Positions 57,921 through 64,000 of a stretch of DNA of 64,000 nt are shown here, piece by piece. The DNA is taken from positions 2,108,001-2,172,000 of the forward strand of contig NZ_CP048882.1 in NCBI RefSeq assembly GCF_015910445.1. Reading direction: 5' to 3'. The DNA is from Streptomyces bathyalis. Lineage in GTDB: Bacteria > Actinomycetota > Actinomycetes > Streptomycetales > Streptomycetaceae. The notes under the pieces were generated by a model, which saw nothing but the letters and a program-made list of their open reading frames with translations, ran no database searches and was not told the DNA's origin. Both the position numbers and the translations under genes were made by a program. Numbering within the stretch: position 1 is the stretch's first letter; each line of letters opens with the position of its first letter.

Positions 57921-59303
57921 CTACTCGTTCTCGTCTTCTCCGAGGCCCTGCATGATTCGCTCGTTCATTTCCGCTTCCTGGCCGTCGATGCACTTGGCGT
58001 AGATCTTGAGCAAGACCTCCACCGAGTGACCTGCTCGCCGGGCGACCTCCGGCGCTGGCACACCTGAGTTGAGCCACTGGGACACGCAAGCGTGCCGCAG
58101 GTCGTAGGGCTTCGCCGCGAGCACCGTGCCGACCTGGTCCGGCTGGAGCCCCAGTTCTCGGGTCTGTCGCCAGACGCGGTAGTACGACGAGGACGCGACG
58201 ACGTTGCCTCGCTCGCTCGCGAAAATCCGGCCGTCCTTAGCCGTACCGAACTCCTCCACGTGCTCACGCAACATGCGCACCAGGGGCGGCGGGATCGGCA
58301 CGATACGGACCTCACCCGGGCTGCGCTGCTTGAGTCCGCGCCGATCGTGCGCCTCACCTGAATCAGTCCAGGACTTCCCGGCAGAAGGCCGGGTCTCCTC
58401 CACTGTGATGCGCCCCCACCCCGTTTCCGGCAGGTCACAGTCACTACGTCGGAGACCAAGGGCTTCACCGGGACGCGTGGCCGCGTAGTACAGGCACCCG
58501 AAGAACGCCCGCAGCCGACGACCGGAAGCGCGCTCCCAGCCACCGACGTACGTCGCCGCGGTGAGCAATTCCCGAGCCTGTCGGGGATTGACCACAACGC
58601 GGTTGTCGACCTCCTGCACGGGTTGCTGACCACGCTTCCGCCGAACCTTGTCGAGCGGGTTGGCCGCCAACAGCTCCAGCTCTACCGCGTATTCGAGCGC
58701 GTTGTATGTAGCCGCACGACGACGCCGGTACGTCTGGTTGGCCGCCGGCTTCCCGTCGAGCTTCCGACCCAGGACATCCACGAGCGCATGAACACGAGCT
58801 ATGTCCGTCAGCTCAGCAACAGGCAAGGACGCCCGCTCCAGCCAGCGAACAGCCGCCTCGATCTCCTCCGGCCTCTCCCGTGTACGCCACGGGGTGGGCA
58901 GGAGGTAGGAGCGAAGCGCCCGGCGAAGCACCGCTGGCTCAGGTCGACCCCGAACTGCTTTGGTCAAGGCCGGAACGGCAACCGCCAGGGCATCGGTCAT
59001 GCTGTCGCGCTGCTTCGCCGACGAGGTGGGCCACCGGTGATCCACATACTTCACCGCAAGCTCCAGCAGACTCAGCGCCGCCTTGCCGCTGCGCAGCGAA
59101 TCGGGCAGGCCCGTCACCGTGTCGAAGGGTTCGCCCTTGTCGACGGCCCGAAGGAGCTTGGCGCGGAAGCGGTCCGCGAGCGCCTTCGTCTTGTACGTCT
59201 CGTGAAATGGCTGGCCGTCCACGGACCAACGGGCCAAGTACGTGGGCTTCTTCGCGGAACGGTTCGTGCTGAGCTTCCAGACGGAGACCTTGTACGACTT
59301 CAT
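57921..59303 (-). CDS. int: tyrosine recombinase / AICE integrase
   Basis: A 460-residue site-specific recombinase. The N-terminal arm-binding and core-binding domains take up the first 235 residues. The catalytic residues are Arg277 (ATRPGEAL), Arg403 (DLRHA, with Tyr400 where many relatives have His), His426 (GHS) and nucleophile Tyr435 (YAKC). ATG 59303 overlaps the xis stop (ATGA). It should integrate and, with Xis, excise the element at tRNA-Arg(CCG). Confidence 0.93.
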   Translation of the reverse strand: MKSYKVSVWKLSTNRSAKKPTYLARWSVDGQPFHETYKTKALADRFRAKLLRAVDKGEPFDTVTGLPDSLRSGKAALSLLELAVKYVDHRWPTSSAKQRDSMTDALAVAVPALTKAVRGRPEPAVLRRALRSYLLPTPWRTRERPEEIEAAVRWLERASLPVAELTDIARVHALVDVLGRKLDGKPAANQTYRRRRAATYNALEYAVELELLAANPLDKVRRKRGQQPVQEVDNRVVVNPRQARELLTAATYVGGWERASGRRLRAFFGCLYYAATRPGEALGLRRSDCDLPETGWGRITVEETRPSAGKSWTDSGEAHDRRGLKQRSPGEVRIVPIPPPLVRMLREHVEEFGTAKDGRIFASERGNVVASSSYYRVWRQTRELGLQPDQVGTVLAAKPYDLRHACVSQWLNSGVPAPEVARRAGHSVEVLLKIYAKCIDGQEAEMNERIMQGLGEDENE

Positions 59304-59497
59304 ACGGCCCCCTCCGCCCTGTCCTGGAGCCAGTCCTCCAGCGCATCGCGCCGGACACGAAGTTCGCCGTTGGGCAGCCGTATGCATCGGGGAGCGATAC
59401 GCAGTTCACGCCAGCGGTAGAAGGTGCGCCGTGATACTCCGCCCAGCTCGTCCAAGACCTCTCGGACCGTGAGAAGTTGGCTTCGGCTATGTGCCAT
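59300..59497 (-). CDS. xis: excisionase (MerR-like helix-turn-helix)
   Basis: A 65-residue DNA-binding protein. LLTVREVLDELGGVSRRTFYRWRE is an HTH_17 motif (split here as LTVREVLDEL and VSRRTFYRWRE), followed by a short wing with LPNGELRVRRDALEDWL. Start ATG 59497 overlaps the end of the rep frame by 11 bases. It directs excision with Int. Confidence 0.88.
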   Translation of the reverse strand: MAHSRSQLLTVREVLDELGGVSRRTFYRWRELRIAPRCIRLPNGELRVRRDALEDWLQDRAEGAV

Positions 59498-60203
59498 GCC
59501 CGTCACTCCCCTCACGTAGCGAAGCGGCGATGAGGGCAGCCTCCGCGCTGTAGCCGCGCCCTGCGTAGCGCCAGTCGCCAACGAGAGCGGTCGAGCGATC
59601 GGTCAGGCCAAGCCTCTGCCGTTGTTCCTCCGCGCGATGCTCGGTGCGGGCATCGCGAAGCGCAGTCAACGTCGTCGAGTAGCGCCGGGACTTGGTCGAG
59701 AAGTGACCCCGGTAGCCGAGCATGTGCGCCCAGCGGCGCAGTCGCAGCGGCTCGAAGGGCTCCAGGCCACCGAGCCACCAACACGTACCGATCATGCGCA
59801 GCGTGTGGTCCCGCACGGGCAGCTCGGCTAGGTCGGCAGCCCGGTAGATACGTCGGTCTACGGCGCCGGCGCTCTCGGCCCCCTTCGTCGCGTACTTGGC
59901 GATGTAGGCAGCGACCGCAGCCGACGACAGGCCACCGATGTCAGCCGACGTCACGGGCCGTACGTCGACCTGCGGTCCGAAGCGCAGTAGTCGCGGGCCT
60001 ACGACGTCCGGCCCGACCGCCAGAACTCTGACGCGATCGACAGCTTGATGAACTGCCGCCGACAGCAAGTCCGTTGTCGCCCACGCGGGCGGACTCACCT
60101 CCGGCCCCTCCGGATCGTCGAGCCGGATCACGGCATGGAAGTGGACAAGCCCGCGCCGTTGGTACTCCGCAACTTTGGCGTACGAGAGTCGAGCCGCGTT
60201 CAC
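59487..60203 (-). CDS. replication initiator (RepSA-like), C-terminal half in a shifted frame
   Basis: 238 codons from GTG 60203. It starts VNAARLSYAKVAEYQRRG and contains VHFHAVIRLD, VAAYIAKYATKG, GHFSTKSRRYS and GDWRYAGRGY, all usual in the second half of AICE RepSA proteins. VHFHAVIRL carries the HxH-type metal motif and YIAKYATK the catalytic Tyr region of rolling-circle initiators. The frame differs from the N-terminal half. The GTG overlaps that half's TGA by four bases (GTGA), so coupled translation is conceivable, although no good ribosome site is seen. Confidence 0.7.
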   Translation of the reverse strand: MNAARLSYAKVAEYQRRGLVHFHAVIRLDDPEGPEVSPPAWATTDLLSAAVHQAVDRVRVLAVGPDVVGPRLLRFGPQVDVRPVTSADIGGLSSAAVAAYIAKYATKGAESAGAVDRRIYRAADLAELPVRDHTLRMIGTCWWLGGLEPFEPLRLRRWAHMLGYRGHFSTKSRRYSTTLTALRDARTEHRAEEQRQRLGLTDRSTALVGDWRYAGRGYSAEAALIAASLREGSDGHGT

Positions 60204-60835
60204 GAGTCCGTACGGGAGAGCCCGACCATGCGGGCGAGTTCCCGACGTAGCTCCAGCGTGAAGCGGTGCCACAATTCCCCCGCCTGCGCCTGCCAGAGCA
60301 CTGCGCCCGCGTAGTCGTAGCAACGAGCGCAGAGCGGTTCGCCGAGCTGCGGATCATGCTCCGCATGCCGGAGGTGACAGCCGACGAGGGCCCCGTGTCG
60401 GCACCTCTCCCCCGCACGGCGAGGACGGCAGGCAAGACGCCGCCCGTCCCGCTCACGATGAGTGTGGACGGGGCCGAAGCCCGGAGCCGTCAGGGTGGCG
60501 AACACCCGGGGGTGCGCGTCTACTTCCGTCGGCACGTCCTTCCCACCCGTCAGCCCAGCACGGATCAGTTGATACGTGTCCGCGCGGTAGACGCGTGAGC
60601 AGGTGGGGCACACGGTGGCTCGACGGTTGCCGCAAGCCGTAATCAACCGGCCATCGGCGCCGTCCAGACCGACTTCGTGCAGCGCTTCCCCGGTTGCCGT
60701 GTCGACGAGTACCGACCGGCCGACGAGGTGCACAGGGTTCGTGCACCCGCCGAGCCGGACGATGTGTCGGCGCCATGCGTCGAAGTCGGGTCGGGTGGCA
60801 CGGTCGAGGAGACTGGCGACCTGGTGAGCGGTCAT
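60200..60835 (-). CDS. replication initiator (RepSA-like), N-terminal half
   Basis: A 211-codon frame from ATG 60835 ending at TGA 60200. It shows the N-terminal part of AICE initiators: MTAHQVASLLDRATRPDF, zinc-type motif CGNRRATVCPTCSRVYRAD, FATLTAPGFGPVHTHR and LCARCYDYAGAVLWQ. In homologues the chain continues without a break into the part now found in the next frame. A single missing base near 60205-60215 would explain it. The ATG overlaps the upstream gene (ATGA). Confidence 0.72.
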   Translation of the reverse strand: MTAHQVASLLDRATRPDFDAWRRHIVRLGGCTNPVHLVGRSVLVDTATGEALHEVGLDGADGRLITACGNRRATVCPTCSRVYRADTYQLIRAGLTGGKDVPTEVDAHPRVFATLTAPGFGPVHTHRERDGRRLACRPRRAGERCRHGALVGCHLRHAEHDPQLGEPLCARCYDYAGAVLWQAQAGELWHRFTLELRRELARMVGLSRTDS

Positions 60836-61194
60836 CGGCCGCCCCCGAAGGCGTGCCGCATCGCTTCCGCGATGGCCTGCTGTCGGGACTTGGCGGAGAA
60901 CCGCAGAGTCGGCTCGGTCAGCCACAGAGCGGCGGCGTGCTCGGGGCACGTCCAGCGCTCTTCGTCGTCGGTGCTGACGAGTACGACCTGTTCCCGTCCG
61001 GCGCAGGTGGGCCAGTCGTCGTCCCTCAGCTCGCACCAGGGGCGCGAGGATTTGCGCGATCGAGGCGCAGTGGACAAGGTGAGGCTGCTCCTTTCGCTGT
61101 TCATGAGGTGGATGGAGTAGGGCCCTGACGGGGTCGGGTTTGGCGACTTCGCGCCCCGTCGGGAGCCCGTTTTGCAAGTGAGCGGGTAGGTCAT
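60832..61194 (-). CDS. small AICE protein with Cys motifs
   Basis: A 120-residue protein. CELRDDDWPTCAG and WTCPEHAAALWL contain possible metal-binding Cys/His pairs. Start ATG 61194 is preferred because GGAGG lies six bases upstream; an internal ATG at 61104 has no ribosome site. It overlaps rep by four bases. Proteins of this kind are common just before rep in AICEs. Function unknown. Confidence 0.6.
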   Translation of the reverse strand: MTYPLTCKTGSRRGAKSPNPTPSGPYSIHLMNSERSSLTLSTAPRSRKSSRPWCELRDDDWPTCAGREQVVLVSTDDEERWTCPEHAAALWLTEPTLRFSAKSRQQAIAEAMRHAFGGGR

Positions 61195-61214
61195 GACCGC
61201 CTCCGAAGGTCCGG

Positions 61215-61409
61215 TCAGAACTGGAGTTGGCCGAGGAATCCGCCGACGCCTTCGATCACGGTCTGTACGACCGGCGCCGCGGCGGTCTTCGCGAGCAGGA
61301 AGCCGAAGACAGAGCAGAGCAGGACTTCGAGCCACCGCAGGTAGCGGATGCGGATCAGAAGTGCGATCAGCAGGCCGAGCAGCAGCGCACCTGACATCGT
61401 TACGAGCAC
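61215..61409 (-). CDS. small AICE membrane protein
   Basis: A 64-residue protein with two hydrophobic stretches (ALLLGLLIALLIRIRYL and LEVLLCSVFGFLLA) and a short amphipathic end. Twelve bp after tra. GTG 61409 follows GAGGGGAAGAGC. Position and size resemble the Spd (plasmid spread) proteins of conjugative actinomycete elements, by analogy only. Confidence 0.6.
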   Translation of the reverse strand: MLVTMSGALLLGLLIALLIRIRYLRWLEVLLCSVFGFLLAKTAAAPVVQTVIEGVGGFLGQLQF

Positions 61410-61421
61410 GCTCTTCCCCTC

Positions 61422-62801
61422 TCATTCGTCGCTGTCGAGTCGTTCGATGTGCAGGGACGGACCAACCGGGGCAGCGCCGATGGCTTCCGCCAACTCGGGT
61501 ACGTACGGCGTCAGGTGAGCGCACTCGGCCGCGATGGCTTCTGCCTCCGTCTCCGACACCAGGTGGGATCGAGCGCGGTCCCATCCGTCCGCCGAGGCGA
61601 GGACTGCCGTTCCGGCCTGCTCCGGCGTTATGGACTGAGCCGCATGCAAGGCGTCCGGGTTGAGGTCGCCGAGGGCCATCTCCGCCGTGCCCGGGTCGGC
61701 CACGCGGTGACATATCCGGCCGCCGAGTTGGGCCCTGAGCGCTGTCACGCCGGGTCCGAGATCGGAGCCGACCCGTTGCCCCGCCACGACGAGGAACACC
61801 CCCAGTGCGGCGCCAAGTTGAGCGAGCCGGATGAGCGCTGTTGCCGCTGCCTGCGCTTCGTCCTTCTCGCCCCGACTGGCGACGAGGAACAGCTCCGCCA
61901 GCTCGTCGACGATGACGACGACCGGGACCGGACGCTCCTTCTCCGACAGCCCCCACACGTTCCGTACGCGTGCTTCGCGGCAGACCGTCATCCGGTCCAA
62001 GGTCAGGTCCACCAGTGCACGCAGCAGCTTCACTGCCTGCCCGCGGTTGGTCGCCAGTGCCGACAGCCGCGGGCCGTAGAGCGAAAGCTCCATCCCGCCC
62101 TTGCAGTCGATCCCGACCAGCGCCACGCGTTGTCGTGAAAGACCCGCAACCAGGGCATTGATAAGCGTCGACTTGCCAGAACGGGTCGCACCCACGATCA
62201 GCCAGTGCGGGACCTGCCGGAGATCCATGACCCACTGAGCACCGGTCTCCAGCACGCCCACGGTGACGCGGAGCAGACGACCAGGCGTCCGGTATCGCGG
62301 TGCGCGCGGCTCCTTCAATGGGTCCGTGGCCGAGGCGAGGACCCGCACAACGCCAGGCCTCCAAGTGCTCACCCGGACCGCATGAACCTCCCAGTCATGT
62401 GCCATCGCCGGAGCCGCCTTGACGAAGTCCTCCGGCACCTGACCGGGCAGCATTCGTATGAGGAGACGGAAGCCGTCGCGCGTGGGAAGCACCAACCCCC
62501 GTCGCGGTACGCGCGGTTGAGGCGGCGGAGCACCATTGCCGACGAGGCCGGAGACCACCGTCAGCGCGGCCCTACGGCTGACTGCCAGGCCGCATCCGGC
62601 CATCAGAGGGCGCCAGGTCCGTACGACGCGTATGCATGCGGCAGGGAAGCCGACGCACACCCACCAAACCACGGGGTAGTGCCGGCGCAGGGCCGGGCCT
62701 GCGATGAGCAGGCCCGACGCAAGCGCGGCGGCGACCACCAGCACCCCACTCGGCCAACCGGTACCGGCCGAGTGAGTCGAAGCGGTTGCCGAATGGATCA
62801 C
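61422..62801 (-). CDS. FtsK/SpoIIIE-type DNA translocase (conjugal transfer protein)
   Basis: A 459-residue protein. Two N-terminal membrane segments (about 18-36 and 44-60) anchor it. The motor domain has Walker A GATRSGKS (204-211) and Walker B VVVIVDE (294-300), with AGQRVGSD after it. In AICEs a single TraSA-like protein moves double-stranded DNA to the recipient hypha. GTG 62801 overlaps the stop of the upstream gene. Confidence 0.9.
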   Translation of the reverse strand: MIHSATASTHSAGTGWPSGVLVVAAALASGLLIAGPALRRHYPVVWWVCVGFPAACIRVVRTWRPLMAGCGLAVSRRAALTVVSGLVGNGAPPPQPRVPRRGLVLPTRDGFRLLIRMLPGQVPEDFVKAAPAMAHDWEVHAVRVSTWRPGVVRVLASATDPLKEPRAPRYRTPGRLLRVTVGVLETGAQWVMDLRQVPHWLIVGATRSGKSTLINALVAGLSRQRVALVGIDCKGGMELSLYGPRLSALATNRGQAVKLLRALVDLTLDRMTVCREARVRNVWGLSEKERPVPVVVIVDELAELFLVASRGEKDEAQAAATALIRLAQLGAALGVFLVVAGQRVGSDLGPGVTALRAQLGGRICHRVADPGTAEMALGDLNPDALHAAQSITPEQAGTAVLASADGWDRARSHLVSETEAEAIAAECAHLTPYVPELAEAIGAAPVGPSLHIERLDSDE

Positions 62802-63142
62802 TGGCTCGCCCCCTTACCGCTGGGGGTAGCCGCGAGGGCCTTGATCTCGGCGGCGCGATAGGCGATGCCGTGCCGCCCCTCGTTCTCCCACGGCACCGCG
62901 ACCAGATCCCGGACCTGAACCGGGACGCCGTTCTGCACCCCGGCGGGCTCACCGGGGACGCTCACGTTGACCACGTCGGCGGACGTGGCCGACATCAGAC
63001 ACAGACCGACCTGGTAGACGGTCTTACCTGTGTCGCGGTCCACCCGCACGCGCCCCGTCTCCCGGTCTGCGATGCGCGGAGCGGGCGGGACGGCGCAGAT
63101 GATCCCTGTGTACTTCGCCGTATCGATCGGCAGGACTGCCAC
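62798..63142 (-). CDS. SCO3933-family regulatory protein
   Basis: A 114-residue protein I recall as the SCO3933 family, regularly found just before tra in AICEs. It has ETGRVRVDRDTGKTVYQVGLC (two short segments around a turn) and VPGEPAGVQNGVPVQVRDL. No DNA-binding motif is obvious. GTG 63142 has GGAGG seven bases upstream. First gene of the leftward transfer/replication operon and divergent from the GntR gene, so it is probably controlled through the palindromes upstream. Confidence 0.75.
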   Translation of the reverse strand: MAVLPIDTAKYTGIICAVPPAPRIADRETGRVRVDRDTGKTVYQVGLCLMSATSADVVNVSVPGEPAGVQNGVPVQVRDLVAVPWENEGRHGIAYRAAEIKALAATPSGKGASQ

Positions 63143-63197
63143 TACTTGACCTCCATGTCAGTTGCCTCCGAAGGCCGTTCCCTCGAAGTGCTTTACA

Positions 63198-63212
63198 ACC
63201 CGTAGTACGGGT
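63198..63212. promoter_or_regulatory. candidate GntR operator, copy 1
   Basis: Perfect 15-bp palindrome ACCCGTAGTACGGGT in the 170-bp divergent region between the transfer operon and the GntR gene. Identical to the copy at 63233-63247. Confidence 0.75.
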
Positions 63213-63232
63213 GCAGCGCGACCAGAGTGCCC

Positions 63233-63247
63233 ACCCGTAGTACGGGT
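63233..63247. promoter_or_regulatory. candidate GntR operator, copy 2
   Basis: Second exact ACCCGTAGTACGGGT palindrome, 35 bp centre to centre from the first and 66 bp before the GntR start. Two identical palindromes between divergent genes are the classic layout for an autoregulated repressor. Confidence 0.75.
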
Positions 63248-63312
63248 TGCCAACCGACATGAAGTGAGAGACGCTGTACCCGCTGACGAACCAGCCACCT
63301 CACGGAGCCGGG

Positions 63313-64000
63313 ATGCCGACCAAGAAGCGCAGCGAGCAGGAGCAACAGCCCAAGTACCGCGCGATTGCGGACTACTTGCGCGAGGGCATCCTCAACGGCA
63401 CGTTCCCGGAGGGCCGCCCTGTCCCCTCGGAGGACAAGCTCGCGGAGCTGTTCAAGGTCACGCGGCCGACCGTGCGGCAAGGCATCGCGGAGCTCCGAGC
63501 ATCAGGCCTAGTCGAAGTCATGGCGGGACGAGGCGCATTCGTCAGGTCGCTGCACAGCCGGCCGAGCCTCACGCGTCCACGCGGAGTGCGCCGCACCGCC
63601 GAGGGACAGTACGTCGACGCCGACGGCATCAGCTGGACGGACGCCGAGCCGCCGACCGCGACCCGCACAGACGCCCCACTCGCACTCGCCGAACTGCTGC
63701 GCATCCCGCCGGGCGAGCCGATGTTCACGTATGACGTGTTGCAGACCGCCGACGCCGGCCGCCTGCGCCAACTCCACCGCACCTACGTGCCGTTCTCGGT
63801 ACTGGCAGGAACCAAGTACGAGGAGACGGCACCGCCCCCAGCCCCTGCGCTCTACGCCGCCTTGGCCGGGCTGGGGCACGAACTCACCTTCGCTGAGCAC
63901 GTACGAACGCGGATGCCCCTACCGGATCAGGCGAAGGCGCTCCACCTTGGCGAAGGAATGCCGGTCTTCCAGCTCCTCCGCGTCGCGACCGGCAACAACA
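63313..64000 (+). CDS. GntR-family (HutC type) transcriptional repressor, KorSA-like, partial
   Basis: 229 codons are visible and the frame is open at the window end. The N-terminal winged helix has PKYRAIADYLREGIL, VPSEDKLAELFKVTRPTVRQG and VMAGRGAFV, the GntR signature. A UTRA-like ligand domain follows from about residue 120. ATG 63313 has GGAG five bases upstream. In pSAM2 the GntR protein KorSA represses transfer and replication; the same role is likely here. The C terminus is missing. Confidence 0.87.
   Translation, partial: MPTKKRSEQEQQPKYRAIADYLREGILNGTFPEGRPVPSEDKLAELFKVTRPTVRQGIAELRASGLVEVMAGRGAFVRSLHSRPSLTRPRGVRRTAEGQYVDADGISWTDAEPPTATRTDAPLALAELLRIPPGEPMFTYDVLQTADAGRLRQLHRTYVPFSVLAGTKYEETAPPPAPALYAALAGLGHELTFAEHVRTRMPLPDQAKALHLGEGMPVFQLLRVATGNN

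Larger units (their letters stand above)
57594..64000. mobile_element. AICE (actinomycete integrative and conjugative element), left part
   Basis: From the tRNA-Arg gene to the window end, gene content and order match pSAM2-type AICEs: int, xis, rep, small proteins, FtsK-type tra, SCO3933-like regulator, and a divergent GntR repressor. The genes from int to the SCO3933-like one are on the minus strand and many are joined by 4-base overlaps. AICEs excise, replicate as rolling-circle plasmids and move as double-stranded DNA through a single translocase. The right end, Pra-type or Nudix genes and attR are beyond the window. Confidence 0.88.

Overview
The window is a high-GC actinomycete chromosome segment, almost certainly Streptomyces or a close relative. 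Evidence is the GC-rich codon use, frequent GTG starts, NucS-type mismatch repair, Rho with a long Arg/Gly/Asp-rich N-terminal insertion, and a gene order (nucS, 3-hydroxyacyl-CoA dehydrogenase, atp operon, prfA/rpmE/rho, thr genes, lysA, tRNA-Arg) that I recall from the core of Streptomyces chromosomes. All of it was read by eye; no database search was possible.

Layout. 1-7.3 kb: end of an ABC ATPase and its permease, then a three-gene membrane formate dehydrogenase operon (fdhA, fdhB, NrfD-type anchor) joined by ATGA overlaps. 7.3-21 kb: ABC-F ATPase, flavin-dependent oxidoreductase, a conserved small protein divergent from nucS, an orphan HoxX-type protein, a membrane-anchored P-loop protein with a Gly/Thr/Asp repeat tail, a STAS protein, a 3-hydroxybutyryl-CoA dehydrogenase and an APC permease. 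21-28 kb: cobalamin adenosyltransferase, secreted GH3 protein, and the most accessory part: a secreted crystallin-like protein followed by two tandem copies of a secreted protein with aerolysin-like sequence texture, with the remnant of a second crystallin-like gene between them, then an LEA-like repeat protein. 28-32.6 kb: a two-component system, an AEC transporter and the scar of a lost LysR/DMT-exporter pair.

32.6-46 kb is housekeeping on the minus strand: the ATP synthase operon atpIBEFHAGDC, a WecA-like lipid-carrier sugar transferase, a tyrosine-phosphatase-like protein lacking the nucleophilic Cys, tsaC, prmC, prfA and rpmE. 46-57.5 kb: an LCP cell-wall ligase-like protein, rho, thrB, thrC, hom, lysA, an ArgRS-related protein without the synthetase core, and a single-domain response regulator.

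57.6 kb to the end is the left part of an integrative and conjugative element (AICE, pSAM2-like organisation) inserted in a tRNA-Arg(CCG) gene. Integrase, excisionase, a replication initiator split into two reading frames, small proteins, an FtsK-type DNA translocase and a regulatory protein are all on the minus strand. They are opposed by a divergent GntR-type repressor whose gene runs off the window. Two identical 15-bp palindromes lie between the divergent genes and are probable operators. The tRNA gene's 3' end is supplied by the element, which gives the tRNA a G1-U72 end pair.
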